A stretch of DNA of 64,000 nucleotides from Rhodospirillaceae bacterium (GTDB lineage: Bacteria > Pseudomonadota > Alphaproteobacteria > Thalassobaculales > Thalassobaculaceae), in assembly GCA_018401495.1 (NCBI GenBank), contig JAGYJX010000019.1:1-64000 (forward strand), in the 5' to 3' direction. The notes under the pieces were generated by a model. The model was not told where the DNA came from and did no database searches. It worked only from the letters and a program-made list of their open reading frames with translations. Position 1 is the stretch's first letter. The number at the start of each line of letters is the position of its first letter. The position numbers and the translations under genes were made by a program. Shown in pieces: positions 46,502 through 55,576 of this stretch.

Positions 46502-48230
46502 CTATTCGACGGCGCGCAGGAAGTCGAAATCGACCCCGCCGTCGGCCTGCAGCACGTGGTCCATGTAGATCTTGCGGTAGCCGCGGGCGAAAGCCGGCTG
46601 CACCGCTGCCGGGTCGGCGGCCGCGCGGCGGCGCTCCAACTCGGCCTCGTCGACCAACAGGTCGAGCTTGCGGTCCTTGACCGACAGCCGGATGCGGTCG
46701 CCGGTGCGCACCAGCCCGAGCGGACCGCCGTCGGCGGCCTCGGGCGTGACATGCAGGATGATGGTGCCGAAGGCGGTGCCGCTCATCCTCGCGTCCGAGA
46801 TCCGCACCATGTCCTTCAGGCCCTGGCGCGCCAGCTTCTTCGGAATCGGCAGGTAGCCGGCCTCCGGCATGGCCGCCGGGCTCTTCGGGCCGGCGTTCTG
46901 CAGGACCATGATGTCGTCGGCCTGGATGTCCAGGTCCGGGTCGTCGACCCTGGCCGCCATGTCGGCGAGCGAGGAGAACACCACCGCGCGCCCCTCCTTC
47001 TCGAACAGCGTCGGGTCGGCGGCCGAGCGCTTCAGGATGGCGCCGCGCGGCGCCAGCGTGCCGAACAGCGCCACCAGCCCGCCCATCGACTGGAACGGCT
47101 TGTCGAACGGCCGGACGATCTCGTGGTCGATGTAGCCCTCGTGGCGGTCCAGGCGCTCGCCCAGCGTCTCGCCGGTGATCGTCATGGCGTCCAGGTGCAG
47201 CAGCCCGCGAAGCTCCTTCAGCACCCCGACCAGCCCGCCGGCGGCAAACAGGTCCTCCATGTAGTGGGCGCCGGTCGGCTTCAGGTCGACCAGCACCGGC
47301 GTCTCGTCGGACATGACGTTGAGCCGGTCGAGCGGCACCGGAATGCCGAGCCGGCCGGCGATCGCCGTCAGGTGGACGATGGCGTTGGTCGAGCCGCCGA
47401 TCGCCAGCAGAACCCGCAGCGCGTTCTCCACCGACTTGGTGGTGATGATGTCGCGTGGCAGCAGTCGGTCGGCGCCGGTGGCGGTCGCCAGCTGCATCGC
47501 CCGCGCGCCGGATGCCTCGGCGGCCCTGAGGCGGTCGGCGTGCACCGCCGGGATCGCCGCGGTGCCGGGCAGCATGATGCCGAGCGCCTCGCCGATGCAG
47601 GCCATGGTGCTGGCCGTTCCCATCACCGCGCAGGTGCCGGCGGTGGTGGCGAGGCTGCCCTCGACCCGGCGGATGCCCGGCTCGTCGACCTCGCCCGAGC
47701 GGAACTTCGCCCAGAACCGCCGGCAGTCGGTGCAGGCCCCCAGCCGTTCGCCGTCGTAGGGCGAGGTCAGCATCGGCCCGACCGCCAGGTAGACCATCGG
47801 CACCTCGGCGTTGGCGGCGCCCATCAGCTGGGCCGGCAGTGTCTTGTCGCAGCCGCCGATCACCACCACCGCGTCCATCGGCTGGGCGCGGATCATCTCC
47901 TCCACGTCCATGCTCATCGAGGTTGCGGTACATCATCGATGTCGGGTTCAGGAACGTCTCGCCGAGCGAGATGGTCGGGAAGTCGATCGGCAGGCCGCCA
48001 GCCGCCAGCACGCCGCGCTTGGTGGCCTCGACCAGCTCCGGCATCAGGCGGTGACAATTGTTGTAGCCGCTGCCGGAGCTGCAGATGCCGACCACCGGCT
48101 TCGACAGCATGTCCCGGCTGTAGCCCATCGACGACGCCATCGAGCGCCGCAGGTAGAGGCTGAATTCGTTGTCGCCGTAGTTGGTGAGTCCGCGGCCAAG
48201 GCCGTGCGGCGCCGGTTTGTCATCGGTCAT
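46502..48230 (-). CDS. IlvD/Edd-family dehydratase (sugar-acid or dihydroxy-acid type, one frameshift)
   Basis: About 575 residues. Iron-sulfur Cys residues lie in GICSSGSGYNNCH, IGGCDKTLPA and TTAGTCAVMGTASTM; a further CTDCRRF adds another pair. DARMSGTAFGT is the C-terminal signature. The sequence best resembles the IlvD-like subgroup that includes arabinonate and xylonate dehydratases, but dihydroxy-acid dehydratase cannot be excluded. One extra base near 47920 breaks YRNL from MSMDVEEM. The 3' neighbour is DUF3237. Confidence 0.88.
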
Positions 48231-48344
48231 GAGCGTGTTCCTCCTGGCGGCGATCCTAGGCGCTCGGAGTCCGCGGAGGGAAGCCCCGAGCACGCCCGAC
48301 TGCTGCCCGGTCGTCATATCAATCGTGATTACCGGCACCGGCCA

Positions 48345-48545
48345 CCGCCTGTGCCCGTCGCGGCGTGGGTTCCGGATCGACCGCGCCGAGGCGCGGCCGT
48401 CCGGAATGACGGCAGAAGAAGGGGGAGTGCCGGAAGCCGCCCTGCCGCCCCAGGTTCAGAGGATGGCGAGCCTCAGTGTCTCCCCAACCTGTCGTCATTC
48501 CGGCCGGAGCGACGACGTCGCGGAGAGCCGGAAGCCACACGCGGC
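48345..48545. repeat. Intergenic inverted-repeat block (REP-like)
   Basis: The 320-base gap after the dehydratase start holds CCGGAATGACG (48401-48411) and CGTCATTCCGG (48493-48503) as inverted arms, gtcgtcattccggcc, and gagccggaagccacac. It is the same family as at 32.9 kb. No gene seen. Confidence 0.75.
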
Positions 48546-48552
48546 TCGAAGT

Positions 48553-48927
48553 TCAGGGGATATCCTGGGCCGCGGCGTCGGCGCGGTACACCCGCTCCAG
48601 CTCCATCGCGTGGAACAGCGCCGCCTGCGGCCCGCGGTCCGGACCGAAGTACACGCCGAGTTCCGCCGCCAGCCGGAAGAATCCGGGCGCCGGGGTGCCG
48701 CCGCGCTTGGCCGAGACCGCGACCGCCGCGAGCAGGGGACGGCCGGCGGCGTGGTCCTCGCGCATCAGCCGCTCGAGCGCCAGGGTGACCCGGTGGATGG
48801 CGCGCGGCGGCGACACGCCGGCGGCCTGCGCCAGGGCGAGGTAGCTGAGGGTGGCGTGCCGCCCGGCCGAAGCGGCCAGGATCGGGCGCAGCCGGTCGGC
48901 GAGTTCGGCGTCGGGTTCGTCCGTCAC
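48553..48927 (-). CDS. Conserved hypothetical protein
   Basis: A 124-residue helical protein. ATLSYLALAQAAGVSPPRAIHRV has a helix-turn-helix-like outline, and a second helical segment with LMREDHAAGRPLL follows. No signal or membrane helix. No name can be given; a winged-helix fold is possible. Confidence 0.65.
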   Translation of the reverse strand: MTDEPDAELADRLRPILAASAGRHATLSYLALAQAAGVSPPRAIHRVTLALERLMREDHAAGRPLLAAVAVSAKRGGTPAPGFFRLAAELGVYFGPDRGPQAALFHAMELERVYRADAAAQDIP

Positions 48928-48968
48928 GGTCTCTGGCGCTCCGGGTCGCGGCTCGCTATAGCCGGGGG

Positions 48969-49697
48969 ATGATCCTGGTCCGCAGCGTTCTGTTCAACAT
49001 CCTGTTCTACGGCTTCACCCTGCTGGTCGGGGTGTTCGGCCTGCCGGCCTTCCTGATCGGGCCGCGGGCGGTCCGCGCGGTGTCGCGGTTCTGGTCGCGC
49101 ACCCTGGTCGCCATGGCCCGGGTGGTCGCCGGCATCGACGTCGACCTGCGCGGCGTCGAGAACCTTCCCAAGGGACCCGCCATCGTCGCCGCCAAGCACC
49201 AGTCGGCCTGGGAGACGCTGTACTTCACCGAACTGCTGGACGCGCCGGCGGCGGTCCTCAAGGAGGAACTGGTGCGGGCGCCGGTGATCGGCCCGTACAT
49301 GCGGGCGATGGACATGATCCCGGTCGACCGCAAGGCCGGCGCCTCGGCCCTGCGGCGGATGGTCGACAAGGCCCGCGAGGCGGTGGCGGTCGGCCGGCCG
49401 ATCCTGATCTTCCCGCAGGGCACCCGGGTGGCGCCGGGCGTGGTCGCCCCCTATCACCCGGGAACGGCGGCGCTTTACGTCGGGCTCGGCGTGCCGGTCA
49501 TCCCGGTTGCCCTTAACTCCGGGATGTACTGGTCGCGCAACGCGTTCTGGAAGCGCCCCGGCCGCATCGTCGTCGAGTTCCTGCCGGCGATCCCGCCCGG
49601 GCTCGACCGCAAGGCTTTCATGGCGCAACTGCAGGACACTCTGGAAACCGCGACCGCGCGCCTGGAGGCCGAGGCGAGGGGGGAAGCCCCGCGGTAG
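48969..49697 (+). CDS. plsC: 1-acyl-sn-glycerol-3-phosphate acyltransferase (PlsC)
   Basis: A 242-residue membrane-bound acyltransferase. An N-terminal membrane helix (about 5-30) is followed by AAKHQSAWETLYF, in which the usual HX4D is HX4E, then FPQGTRVAPG and PVIPVALNSGMYW. It makes phosphatidic acid. CTATAG lies 15 bases before the ATG. Confidence 0.9.
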   Translation: MILVRSVLFNILFYGFTLLVGVFGLPAFLIGPRAVRAVSRFWSRTLVAMARVVAGIDVDLRGVENLPKGPAIVAAKHQSAWETLYFTELLDAPAAVLKEELVRAPVIGPYMRAMDMIPVDRKAGASALRRMVDKAREAVAVGRPILIFPQGTRVAPGVVAPYHPGTAALYVGLGVPVIPVALNSGMYWSRNAFWKRPGRIVVEFLPAIPPGLDRKAFMAQLQDTLETATARLEAEARGEAPR

Positions 49698-49712
49698 GCT
49701 GCATCGCGGCGG

Positions 49713-49743
49713 CCCCGGCGCCCCGCGTGGCGGCGCGCCGGGG
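49713..49743. terminator. Hairpin between convergent plsC and dgcN
   Basis: CCCCGGCGC (49713-49721) / GCGCCGGGG (49735-49743), 13-base loop. It can serve both convergent genes; no clear T run. Confidence 0.55.
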
Positions 49744-49752
49744 TGCCTGAAA

Positions 49753-50760
49753 TCAGCCGGCCAGCAGCCGGTCGACGATCGAGGCGACGCCGTCCTTCAG
49801 CGGATCGACCACCGGCAGGCCGGTCTGCTCGGCGGTCTTTGCCTTGAACGCCGCGGCTTCCTCGGCCGACACGTTGGAGGTGTTCAGGCTGACGCCGACG
49901 AACCTGACGTCCTCGTTCACCATCTTGGCCATGTGCAGGATGGTGTCCATGGCGGTCGGGATTTCCGGCACCGGGTAGTCGGGCAGGCCGCGCATGTGCG
50001 GGCGGCCGATCTCGTGGCACATCACCAGGGCGTCGGCCTGGGCGCCGTGGATCAGCCCCAGGGTCACGCCTGAGTAGGAGACGTTGTAGAGCGAGCCCTG
50101 GCCTTCGATCAGGTCCCAGTGATCCTCGCTGTTGGCCGGCGCCAGGGTCTCGACGCTGCCGGAGATGAAGTCGGCGATCACCGCGTCGATCGAGGCGCCC
50201 TTGCCCGCGATGAAGATGCCGGTCTGGCCGGTTGCCACGAAGTCGGCGTTCAGGCCGCGCGCCCGCATCTCCTTCTCGATCGCCAGCGTGGTGAACATCT
50301 TGCCGACGGAGACGTCGGTCCCGACCGTCAGCAACCGCTTGCCCGGCCGCGGCTTGCCGCTGGCGACGGGGTAGTCGCGGCTCGGATGGCGGACGTCGAA
50401 CAGATGCCGGCCCTTGGCGGCGGCCTTGTCCTTCAGCGCCGGGATGGTGGTGATCTTGGTGTGCAGGCCGGACGCGATGTCCATGCCGAGGTCGAGGGCC
50501 TTGACGAGTTCGACGATCCAGCTGTCGGGGATGAACCCGCCGCGGTTGGCCACGCCAAGGATCACGGTGCGGGCGCCCTTGGCCGCCGCCTCCTCGATGG
50601 TCATGTCCGGCAGGCCGAGATCCGCCTTGCACCCCGGCAGCCGGAACTGGCCGATGCACCAGTCCGGGCGCCACACCTTCACCCCGTTGGCGGTCTTGGC
50701 CGCCAACTGGTCGGGAGCGTCGCCCAGGAACAGAAGATACGGATTCTCGATCGTCGCCAC
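49753..50760 (-). CDS. dgcN: DUF1611 family D-glutamate N-acetyltransferase (DgcN-like)
   Basis: A 335-residue protein. The nucleotide-binding-like stretch is LTVGTDVSVGKMFTTLAIEK; other conserved parts are GVANRGGFIPDSW and EGQGSLYNVSYSGVTLGL. DUF1611 members characterised as DgcN acetylate D-glutamate so that the DgcA racemase can act on it. GTG start (50760) after AAGGGGG. A DgcA-like gene is at 58628, so the pair may form this pathway despite the distance. Confidence 0.8.
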   Translation of the reverse strand: MATIENPYLLFLGDAPDQLAAKTANGVKVWRPDWCIGQFRLPGCKADLGLPDMTIEEAAAKGARTVILGVANRGGFIPDSWIVELVKALDLGMDIASGLHTKITTIPALKDKAAAKGRHLFDVRHPSRDYPVASGKPRPGKRLLTVGTDVSVGKMFTTLAIEKEMRARGLNADFVATGQTGIFIAGKGASIDAVIADFISGSVETLAPANSEDHWDLIEGQGSLYNVSYSGVTLGLIHGAQADALVMCHEIGRPHMRGLPDYPVPEIPTAMDTILHMAKMVNEDVRFVGVSLNTSNVSAEEAAAFKAKTAEQTGLPVVDPLKDGVASIVDRLLAG

Positions 50761-50932
50761 GGATACCCCCTTGCAGCGGAAGAGCCGGCCGGAAACCCGG
50801 CTGGTGGAGCGGTTCAGGCGGCGCCGCGACAGCGACGATCGCCCGGTTCGAAGGGAAAATAGACTGGCGCGGCGTGGAGCACCACCGCCAAGGCGGTGGT
50901 CGGCGAGGGCAGCGCGCTCGGTCCCGCTTCGA

Positions 50933-51895
50933 TCAATCGGGCTGGCGGTACAGGTCGGCTTCCTTGGCGATCCGTCGCCAGTCCGCGAAGCTGTCCTGCC
51001 AGTAGCCGGCATAGGCCTTGGGGCCGAGGAACCCGGCGCTGGTGCCGTGCTGTTCCAGCAGGCCGGCGACGCGCGGGTCGGCCAGGGCGGCCTCGAACAA
51101 CTTGGCGTAGTGCTCGACCAGTTCCGGCTTCGCCGCCTTCGGCAGCATCACGCCGCGGTCGATGGCGAACACCAGGTCCACGCCCTGCTCGCGCAGCGTC
51201 GGGACCTCCGGCAGGGCCTCGGCCCGCTCGGCGCCGGTGACCGCCAGCGCCTTCAGGGCGCCCGAGGCGGCGTGGCGCTGCGCGCTGGCGAGGTTGATCT
51301 CGCCGATGTCGACCGTGCCCGACAGCAGCGCCGTCAGGCGCTCGCGGGTGCCGTCGAGGAACACCGGCCGGAAGCTGGCGCCGGTGCGATCGGCGATCTG
51401 CAGGAACAGGAAGTGGCTGGTCATGCCCTTGGTGCTGGCGGCGGAGACACCGGTGGCGGCGCGGGCTGCCGCAAGCATCTCGGACACGGTGGCGAACGGG
51501 GCGTCGGCGCGGGCGCCGATCAGCACCGGCGTTCGGGTGAGGCGGGCGACCGGCGCGAACGCATCCCAGCCGAAGTCGGCCTGACCGCTGATGTAGCTCG
51601 CCATCAGGCTTTGGTGGACGGCCAGCAGGGTGCAGCCTTCGGGCGGCGCCTCGCGCGCCTCGCGGGCGCCGCGCACGCCGTCCTCGCCGCTGAAGTTGAC
51701 AACCTCCAGCCGTGGCTTCGCGCCGGCGCCGTTGGCCGCGTCGGCGAGCGCGCGGAACAGCAGGTCGGTGCCGCTGCCGGCGCCCCACGGCACGATGAGC
51801 CGGGCCGTCAGGCACGGCATGTCGATGGCGGCGGCCGGAAGCGGCGCGACCGCGAGAGCGATCAGGACGGTGGCCACCATCGTCGCGACTCGCAT
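50933..51895 (-). CDS. Tripartite tricarboxylate transporter substrate-binding protein (TctC/Bug)
   Basis: A 320-residue exported binding protein. The signal peptide is residues 1-23. The mature part begins ARLIVPWGAGSGTDLLFRALAD, the Bug-family pattern, and ends WRRIAKEADL. It binds small organic acids, including acidic amino acids. The two membrane subunits of the transporter are not in the window. It faces the aspartate dehydrogenase gene, so an acidic amino acid ligand is possible. Confidence 0.88.
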   Translation of the reverse strand: MRVATMVATVLIALAVAPLPAAAIDMPCLTARLIVPWGAGSGTDLLFRALADAANGAGAKPRLEVVNFSGEDGVRGAREAREAPPEGCTLLAVHQSLMASYISGQADFGWDAFAPVARLTRTPVLIGARADAPFATVSEMLAAARAATGVSAASTKGMTSHFLFLQIADRTGASFRPVFLDGTRERLTALLSGTVDIGEINLASAQRHAASGALKALAVTGAERAEALPEVPTLREQGVDLVFAIDRGVMLPKAAKPELVEHYAKLFEAALADPRVAGLLEQHGTSAGFLGPKAYAGYWQDSFADWRRIAKEADLYRQPD

Positions 51896-51994
51896 GCTCG
51901 GCGCGCGTTCCTTCTGTTCGTTCGTCTGGACACGCCGTCGGACCGGCGGTAGGAACGCATCGTGGATCATCAACAGGTTATCGGCGAGGATAAA

Positions 51995-52825
51995 GTGTCT
52001 GGAGCGGGTGGAGCGACCGGGCTGACGGTGGCGGTCGGCGGAATGGGCGCGATCGGGCTGGCGGTTGCCCGCGCCCTCGACGAGGGCCGTATCGAGGGGC
52101 TGCGCCTGGCTGCGGTGTCGGCGCGTGACACCGCCAAGGCGGAGCGGACCGTGGCTGGCTTCCGGAGTCCGGTTCCGGTCACCACGCTCGGCGATCTGGC
52201 CGAGCGCGCCGAGGTGGTGGTCGAGTGCGTGCCGGCGGCGGCGTTCGCCGACATCGCCGGTCCGGCGGTCGACCGCGGGCGGATCTTCCTGCCGATCAGC
52301 GTCGGCGCCCTGCTGCGCCACATGGATCTGGTCGACCGCGCCCGGACGTCCGGTGCCCGGATCATCGTTCCGACCGGCGCGCTGATTGGTCTCGACGCGG
52401 TTCGCGCCGCTGCCGAGGGCAGCATTCGGGAGGTCCGACTGGTCACCCGCAAGCCGCCCCGCGGGCTGGTCGGGGCGCCCTACCTGGTCGAGCACGGCAT
52501 CGAGGTCGAGGGCCTGACCGAGGCTAAGCGGGTGTTCGAGGGCTCGGCGCGCGACGGTGCCGCCGGCTTCCCGGCGAACGTCAACGTGGCGGCGGCGCTG
52601 TCGCTGGCCGGGATCGGCCCCGACGCCACCCGCCTGGAGATCTGGGCGGACCCCGCGATGACCCGCAACCAGCACACCATCACCGTCGACGCCGACAGCG
52701 CGCGCTTCACGATGACCATCGAGAACGTGCCCAGCGAGGAGAATCCGCGCACGGGCAAGATAACCGCCCTCAGCGTGATCGCGGCACTCCGCCGGCTGAC
52801 CGCGCCGCTGGTCGCGGGGACCTGA
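51995..52825 (+). CDS. nadX: L-aspartate dehydrogenase
   Basis: A 276-residue NAD(P)-dependent enzyme. The Rossmann loop is VAVGGMGAIGLAVARAL. The family motifs are VVVECVPAAAF, FLPISVGALL, GALIGLDA and PANVNVAAALSLAGIG. It oxidises aspartate to iminoaspartate. The GTG at 51995 follows GAGG; a longer reading from 51962 is possible. Divergent from the TctC gene. Confidence 0.9.
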   Translation: MSGAGGATGLTVAVGGMGAIGLAVARALDEGRIEGLRLAAVSARDTAKAERTVAGFRSPVPVTTLGDLAERAEVVVECVPAAAFADIAGPAVDRGRIFLPISVGALLRHMDLVDRARTSGARIIVPTGALIGLDAVRAAAEGSIREVRLVTRKPPRGLVGAPYLVEHGIEVEGLTEAKRVFEGSARDGAAGFPANVNVAAALSLAGIGPDATRLEIWADPAMTRNQHTITVDADSARFTMTIENVPSEENPRTGKITALSVIAALRRLTAPLVAGT

Positions 52826-52838
52826 CCGCCGGCACGTC

Positions 52839-55343
52839 TCAGGCCAGCAGGTTCAGCCCGCTGCCGCCGGAGTTCAGCAGGCTTCCGATCTGGCTGGCGA
52901 CCGCCGCCTTGGCGTTGTACGACCCGGACACGCTGCCGAAGCCCTGGCTCTCCAGGTCCTTCTGGACCAGGTAGCGCTCGATGAACTTGAGCGCCTCAGG
53001 CGTGTACTCGACGGCCTTGAAGAACGACCCGGCCGAGCCGCCTTCGCCCTCCAGGATCGTCCGCTCCTGGGTGATGACCGACCGCTGCACGTTCAGCGCG
53101 TAACTCTCGGCGTTCAGCTTGCCCTGCGCCCGGCCGGCCGCGAACAGCGCGTCGTTCAGCGCGGACACCCGGTCGGCGATCGAGCCGCCGGACAGCACGG
53201 TGGTGTCGAAGCCTTCCAGAGCGGCGGAGAACAGGCTCTCGAAATCGCTCTGGGCGTCGACGGTCAGCGTCGACCCGAGCGAGCCCAGAGGCACGCGCAG
53301 ATCCGAGCCGAACGGCGCCAGCAGGTTCTTGCCGTCGACCGCCGCGCTGGCGATCTGCTGCTCCAGATCCGACTGGATCAGCCGGATCTGCGAGTCGATC
53401 CGGCCCCGCGGGTCGAGGGTGTTGGCGGCGAACGCCGCGACGTCGAGGTCGCGGGTCAGGTTGTCGGTGACCTCGCCGAGCGCGACCTTGTAAACGTCCT
53501 TGATGTCGTCCTTCAGCGCCTGGGCGTTGCCGGCGGTGATGGTGGCGGGCAGACCGGCCAGGATGTCGTTGCCGAGATCGCCGCCTTCGACCTGGATGCT
53601 GGTACCGCCGAGAACGTTGTAGGTGGTGTTTCCGGAGGTCAGCAGGTTGTCCAGGGTCACGGTGTTCGTGCCGTCGGTGACGCTGCCGGCGTTCTGGATC
53701 AGATCCTGCAGCTCGGTGAGCCGGCTGGCGTAGGTCGCGTTGATCGCCACGAGGTCCGCGGTCGGCTCGAGCGCCTGGTTGGCGAGCGTGTTGATCGAGT
53801 TGAGCACGCTCTCGATCTTCGTCGATCGCGCCAGCCCGTCCTGCACCGACTTCAGCCCGAGCGCCAGCGCCTCGGAGTCGAGTTCGACCGCGAACTTCGA
53901 GGCGCTAAGGGCGTTGTTGATGCTCGAGACGTTGACCTGGGTCTGGAACTCGGCGGCCTTGAAGGCCGTCTTGGCGGTGTCGAGGCCCGGCTTGGCGGCG
54001 TTGAGATCGGCCTGCAGCGTGGCGAAGTCGGCGGATGCCACGGCGTCCCGGAAGCCCTGGAGGTCGCCGAGGAAGCCGGCGAGGTCGGTGGATTTGGTGA
54101 GCGCCTTGGTGCCGTCGGTGGCGACCGTCGTCGACAACTGGTCCGGCGTGGCGTCGGTGCCGGCCGGCAGCGCGCCACCGGTACCGTTGCGCAGCAGGTT
54201 GCGGGTCTCGCCGGTGTTGGGGTCCGAGAAGGTCGCGGAGTTGATGTAGCCGTCGGCGCCGAGGATCTTGTCGGCCACGGCCGTGAAACTCGCCTGGATC
54301 TCGGCGAGTTCGTCGGAATCCTTGGCGTTGCGGGCCTGGTTGAAGAGGGCTTCGAGCTCGGTCAGTCCGGCGCGGGTATCCAGCACCGCCTGGTTGGCCG
54401 CCGCGACCAGGCCGCGCTGCCCGAGCAGGCCGGGCAGGGCAGCCTGCTGCACCGGGATCTCGGCGGCGTTGACGCCTGCCGGGTCGACCGTGTCGGCGTA
54501 GCCATTATAAAGCGTGCGGAGGCTTTCGAGCTTGGTGACGAAGCCGTCCACCACCTTCTTGCTCGCCGCGATCGTGGTGTTGGCGTTGCCGATCGCCGTC
54601 AGGTCCTCGTTGAGGATGTCGAGGCGGGTCTTGCTGGTGGTCTCGGACGTGCTGGTCCTGAAGTCCTCGAGTTTCAGCTTGGCGCTGATCAGCGACGCCT
54701 GCTTTTCCACCGACTGCCGGGCGATCTCCCGCGGCAGGTTGAGCGCCTCGGTGACGATGGTTCGAAGCGGCAGGTCGCCGAGGATGTCGAAGCTATTCTC
54801 GACCGAGCCGATGCGGCGCAGGAAGAACAGGGCGTCGCGAGCCGCCGGGTTCTGGGCGGCGAGCGACTTCTCGAACGAGTTCGTGAGGAAGTTGTTGATG
54901 AGTTCGGACTGCTTGTCCGAGAGACGAAGATTCTTGAGGCCGAATTCCGGTGTGTCGAGGAACTTGGCGAGCTCGCCGAAGCGGCTGTCCGACAGGCGGT
55001 TGGCGAACGAGTTGATCTCGTCGGGGTCGCTGTTCAGGACCGCCTTGAGCTTGCCCGGGTTGTTGATCTCGCCCTCGAGGCCGAAGGCCGAGAGCACGAA
55101 GCCGAGGGTCTTTCGGTCCTTCAGAAGGTCTTCGACGGTGTCGATCTTGCCGACCGCCTTCTTGAAGGCGTTGATGTCGCGCTGGATATCCTCGCGGGCC
55201 GCGAACTCCCTGCGGGCCGCAACCTGGTCCTTCTGGTAGTTCTTGAAAGCCGCCAGCGCAGACATGCTGGGAGCCCCGGAGGATCCCCCGAGGAGACTGT
55301 TGCCCCCACCCAGCAAGCTCAGCGCCAGTTCCGCGTTCAACAC
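52839..55343 (-). CDS. DUF1217-type flagellar protein, large
   Basis: An 834-residue, fully open protein that is Ser/Ala/Asp/Asn-rich, low in Cys, with long helices. The N-terminal part (SMSALAAFKNYQKDQVAARR onward) has the DUF1217 pattern, found in flagellar gene clusters of alphaproteobacteria. The C-terminal 400 residues are flagellin/hook-like, repetitive and helical, ending SLLNSGGSGLNLLA. It is longer than the usual DUF1217 protein. No flagellar cluster is next to it, though fliL is 3 kb away. Confidence 0.75.
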   Translation of the reverse strand: MLNAELALSLLGGGNSLLGGSSGAPSMSALAAFKNYQKDQVAARREFAAREDIQRDINAFKKAVGKIDTVEDLLKDRKTLGFVLSAFGLEGEINNPGKLKAVLNSDPDEINSFANRLSDSRFGELAKFLDTPEFGLKNLRLSDKQSELINNFLTNSFEKSLAAQNPAARDALFFLRRIGSVENSFDILGDLPLRTIVTEALNLPREIARQSVEKQASLISAKLKLEDFRTSTSETTSKTRLDILNEDLTAIGNANTTIAASKKVVDGFVTKLESLRTLYNGYADTVDPAGVNAAEIPVQQAALPGLLGQRGLVAAANQAVLDTRAGLTELEALFNQARNAKDSDELAEIQASFTAVADKILGADGYINSATFSDPNTGETRNLLRNGTGGALPAGTDATPDQLSTTVATDGTKALTKSTDLAGFLGDLQGFRDAVASADFATLQADLNAAKPGLDTAKTAFKAAEFQTQVNVSSINNALSASKFAVELDSEALALGLKSVQDGLARSTKIESVLNSINTLANQALEPTADLVAINATYASRLTELQDLIQNAGSVTDGTNTVTLDNLLTSGNTTYNVLGGTSIQVEGGDLGNDILAGLPATITAGNAQALKDDIKDVYKVALGEVTDNLTRDLDVAAFAANTLDPRGRIDSQIRLIQSDLEQQIASAAVDGKNLLAPFGSDLRVPLGSLGSTLTVDAQSDFESLFSAALEGFDTTVLSGGSIADRVSALNDALFAAGRAQGKLNAESYALNVQRSVITQERTILEGEGGSAGSFFKAVEYTPEALKFIERYLVQKDLESQGFGSVSGSYNAKAAVASQIGSLLNSGGSGLNLLA

Positions 55344-55505
55344 GGCAACAACTCCTGTTCTGCCGCAGATCCGAAGACGCCGTTACGCGACTCCGAACCG
55401 GCCGTTTCTCGGCCACCAAACACCGTACTCCTTTCGCCGCAATCCGGCAATTGAATCCGACTCCGGCGGTGTGCTCCGAGGGTCTGCCCGCCGTCCCGGC
55501 AATCC

Positions 55506-55534
55506 TTGCCCAGCGAACGGGCCCCCTCCTATAG
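55506..55534 (+). promoter_or_regulatory. Promoter of the gamma-glutamyltransferase gene
   Basis: TTGCCC (55506-55511), 17 bases, CTATAG (55529-55534), 42 bases before the ATG at 55577. Confidence 0.65.
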
Positions 55535-55576
55535 TGGCCGCTGTCCTCCATGCGAGAACCGCGCCAGCGAGACCTC

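Noticed and set aside
46238..48163. A 641-codon plus-strand frame over the IlvD/Edd gene
   Set aside because: Antisense shadow of a well-conserved dehydratase; its product has no motif.
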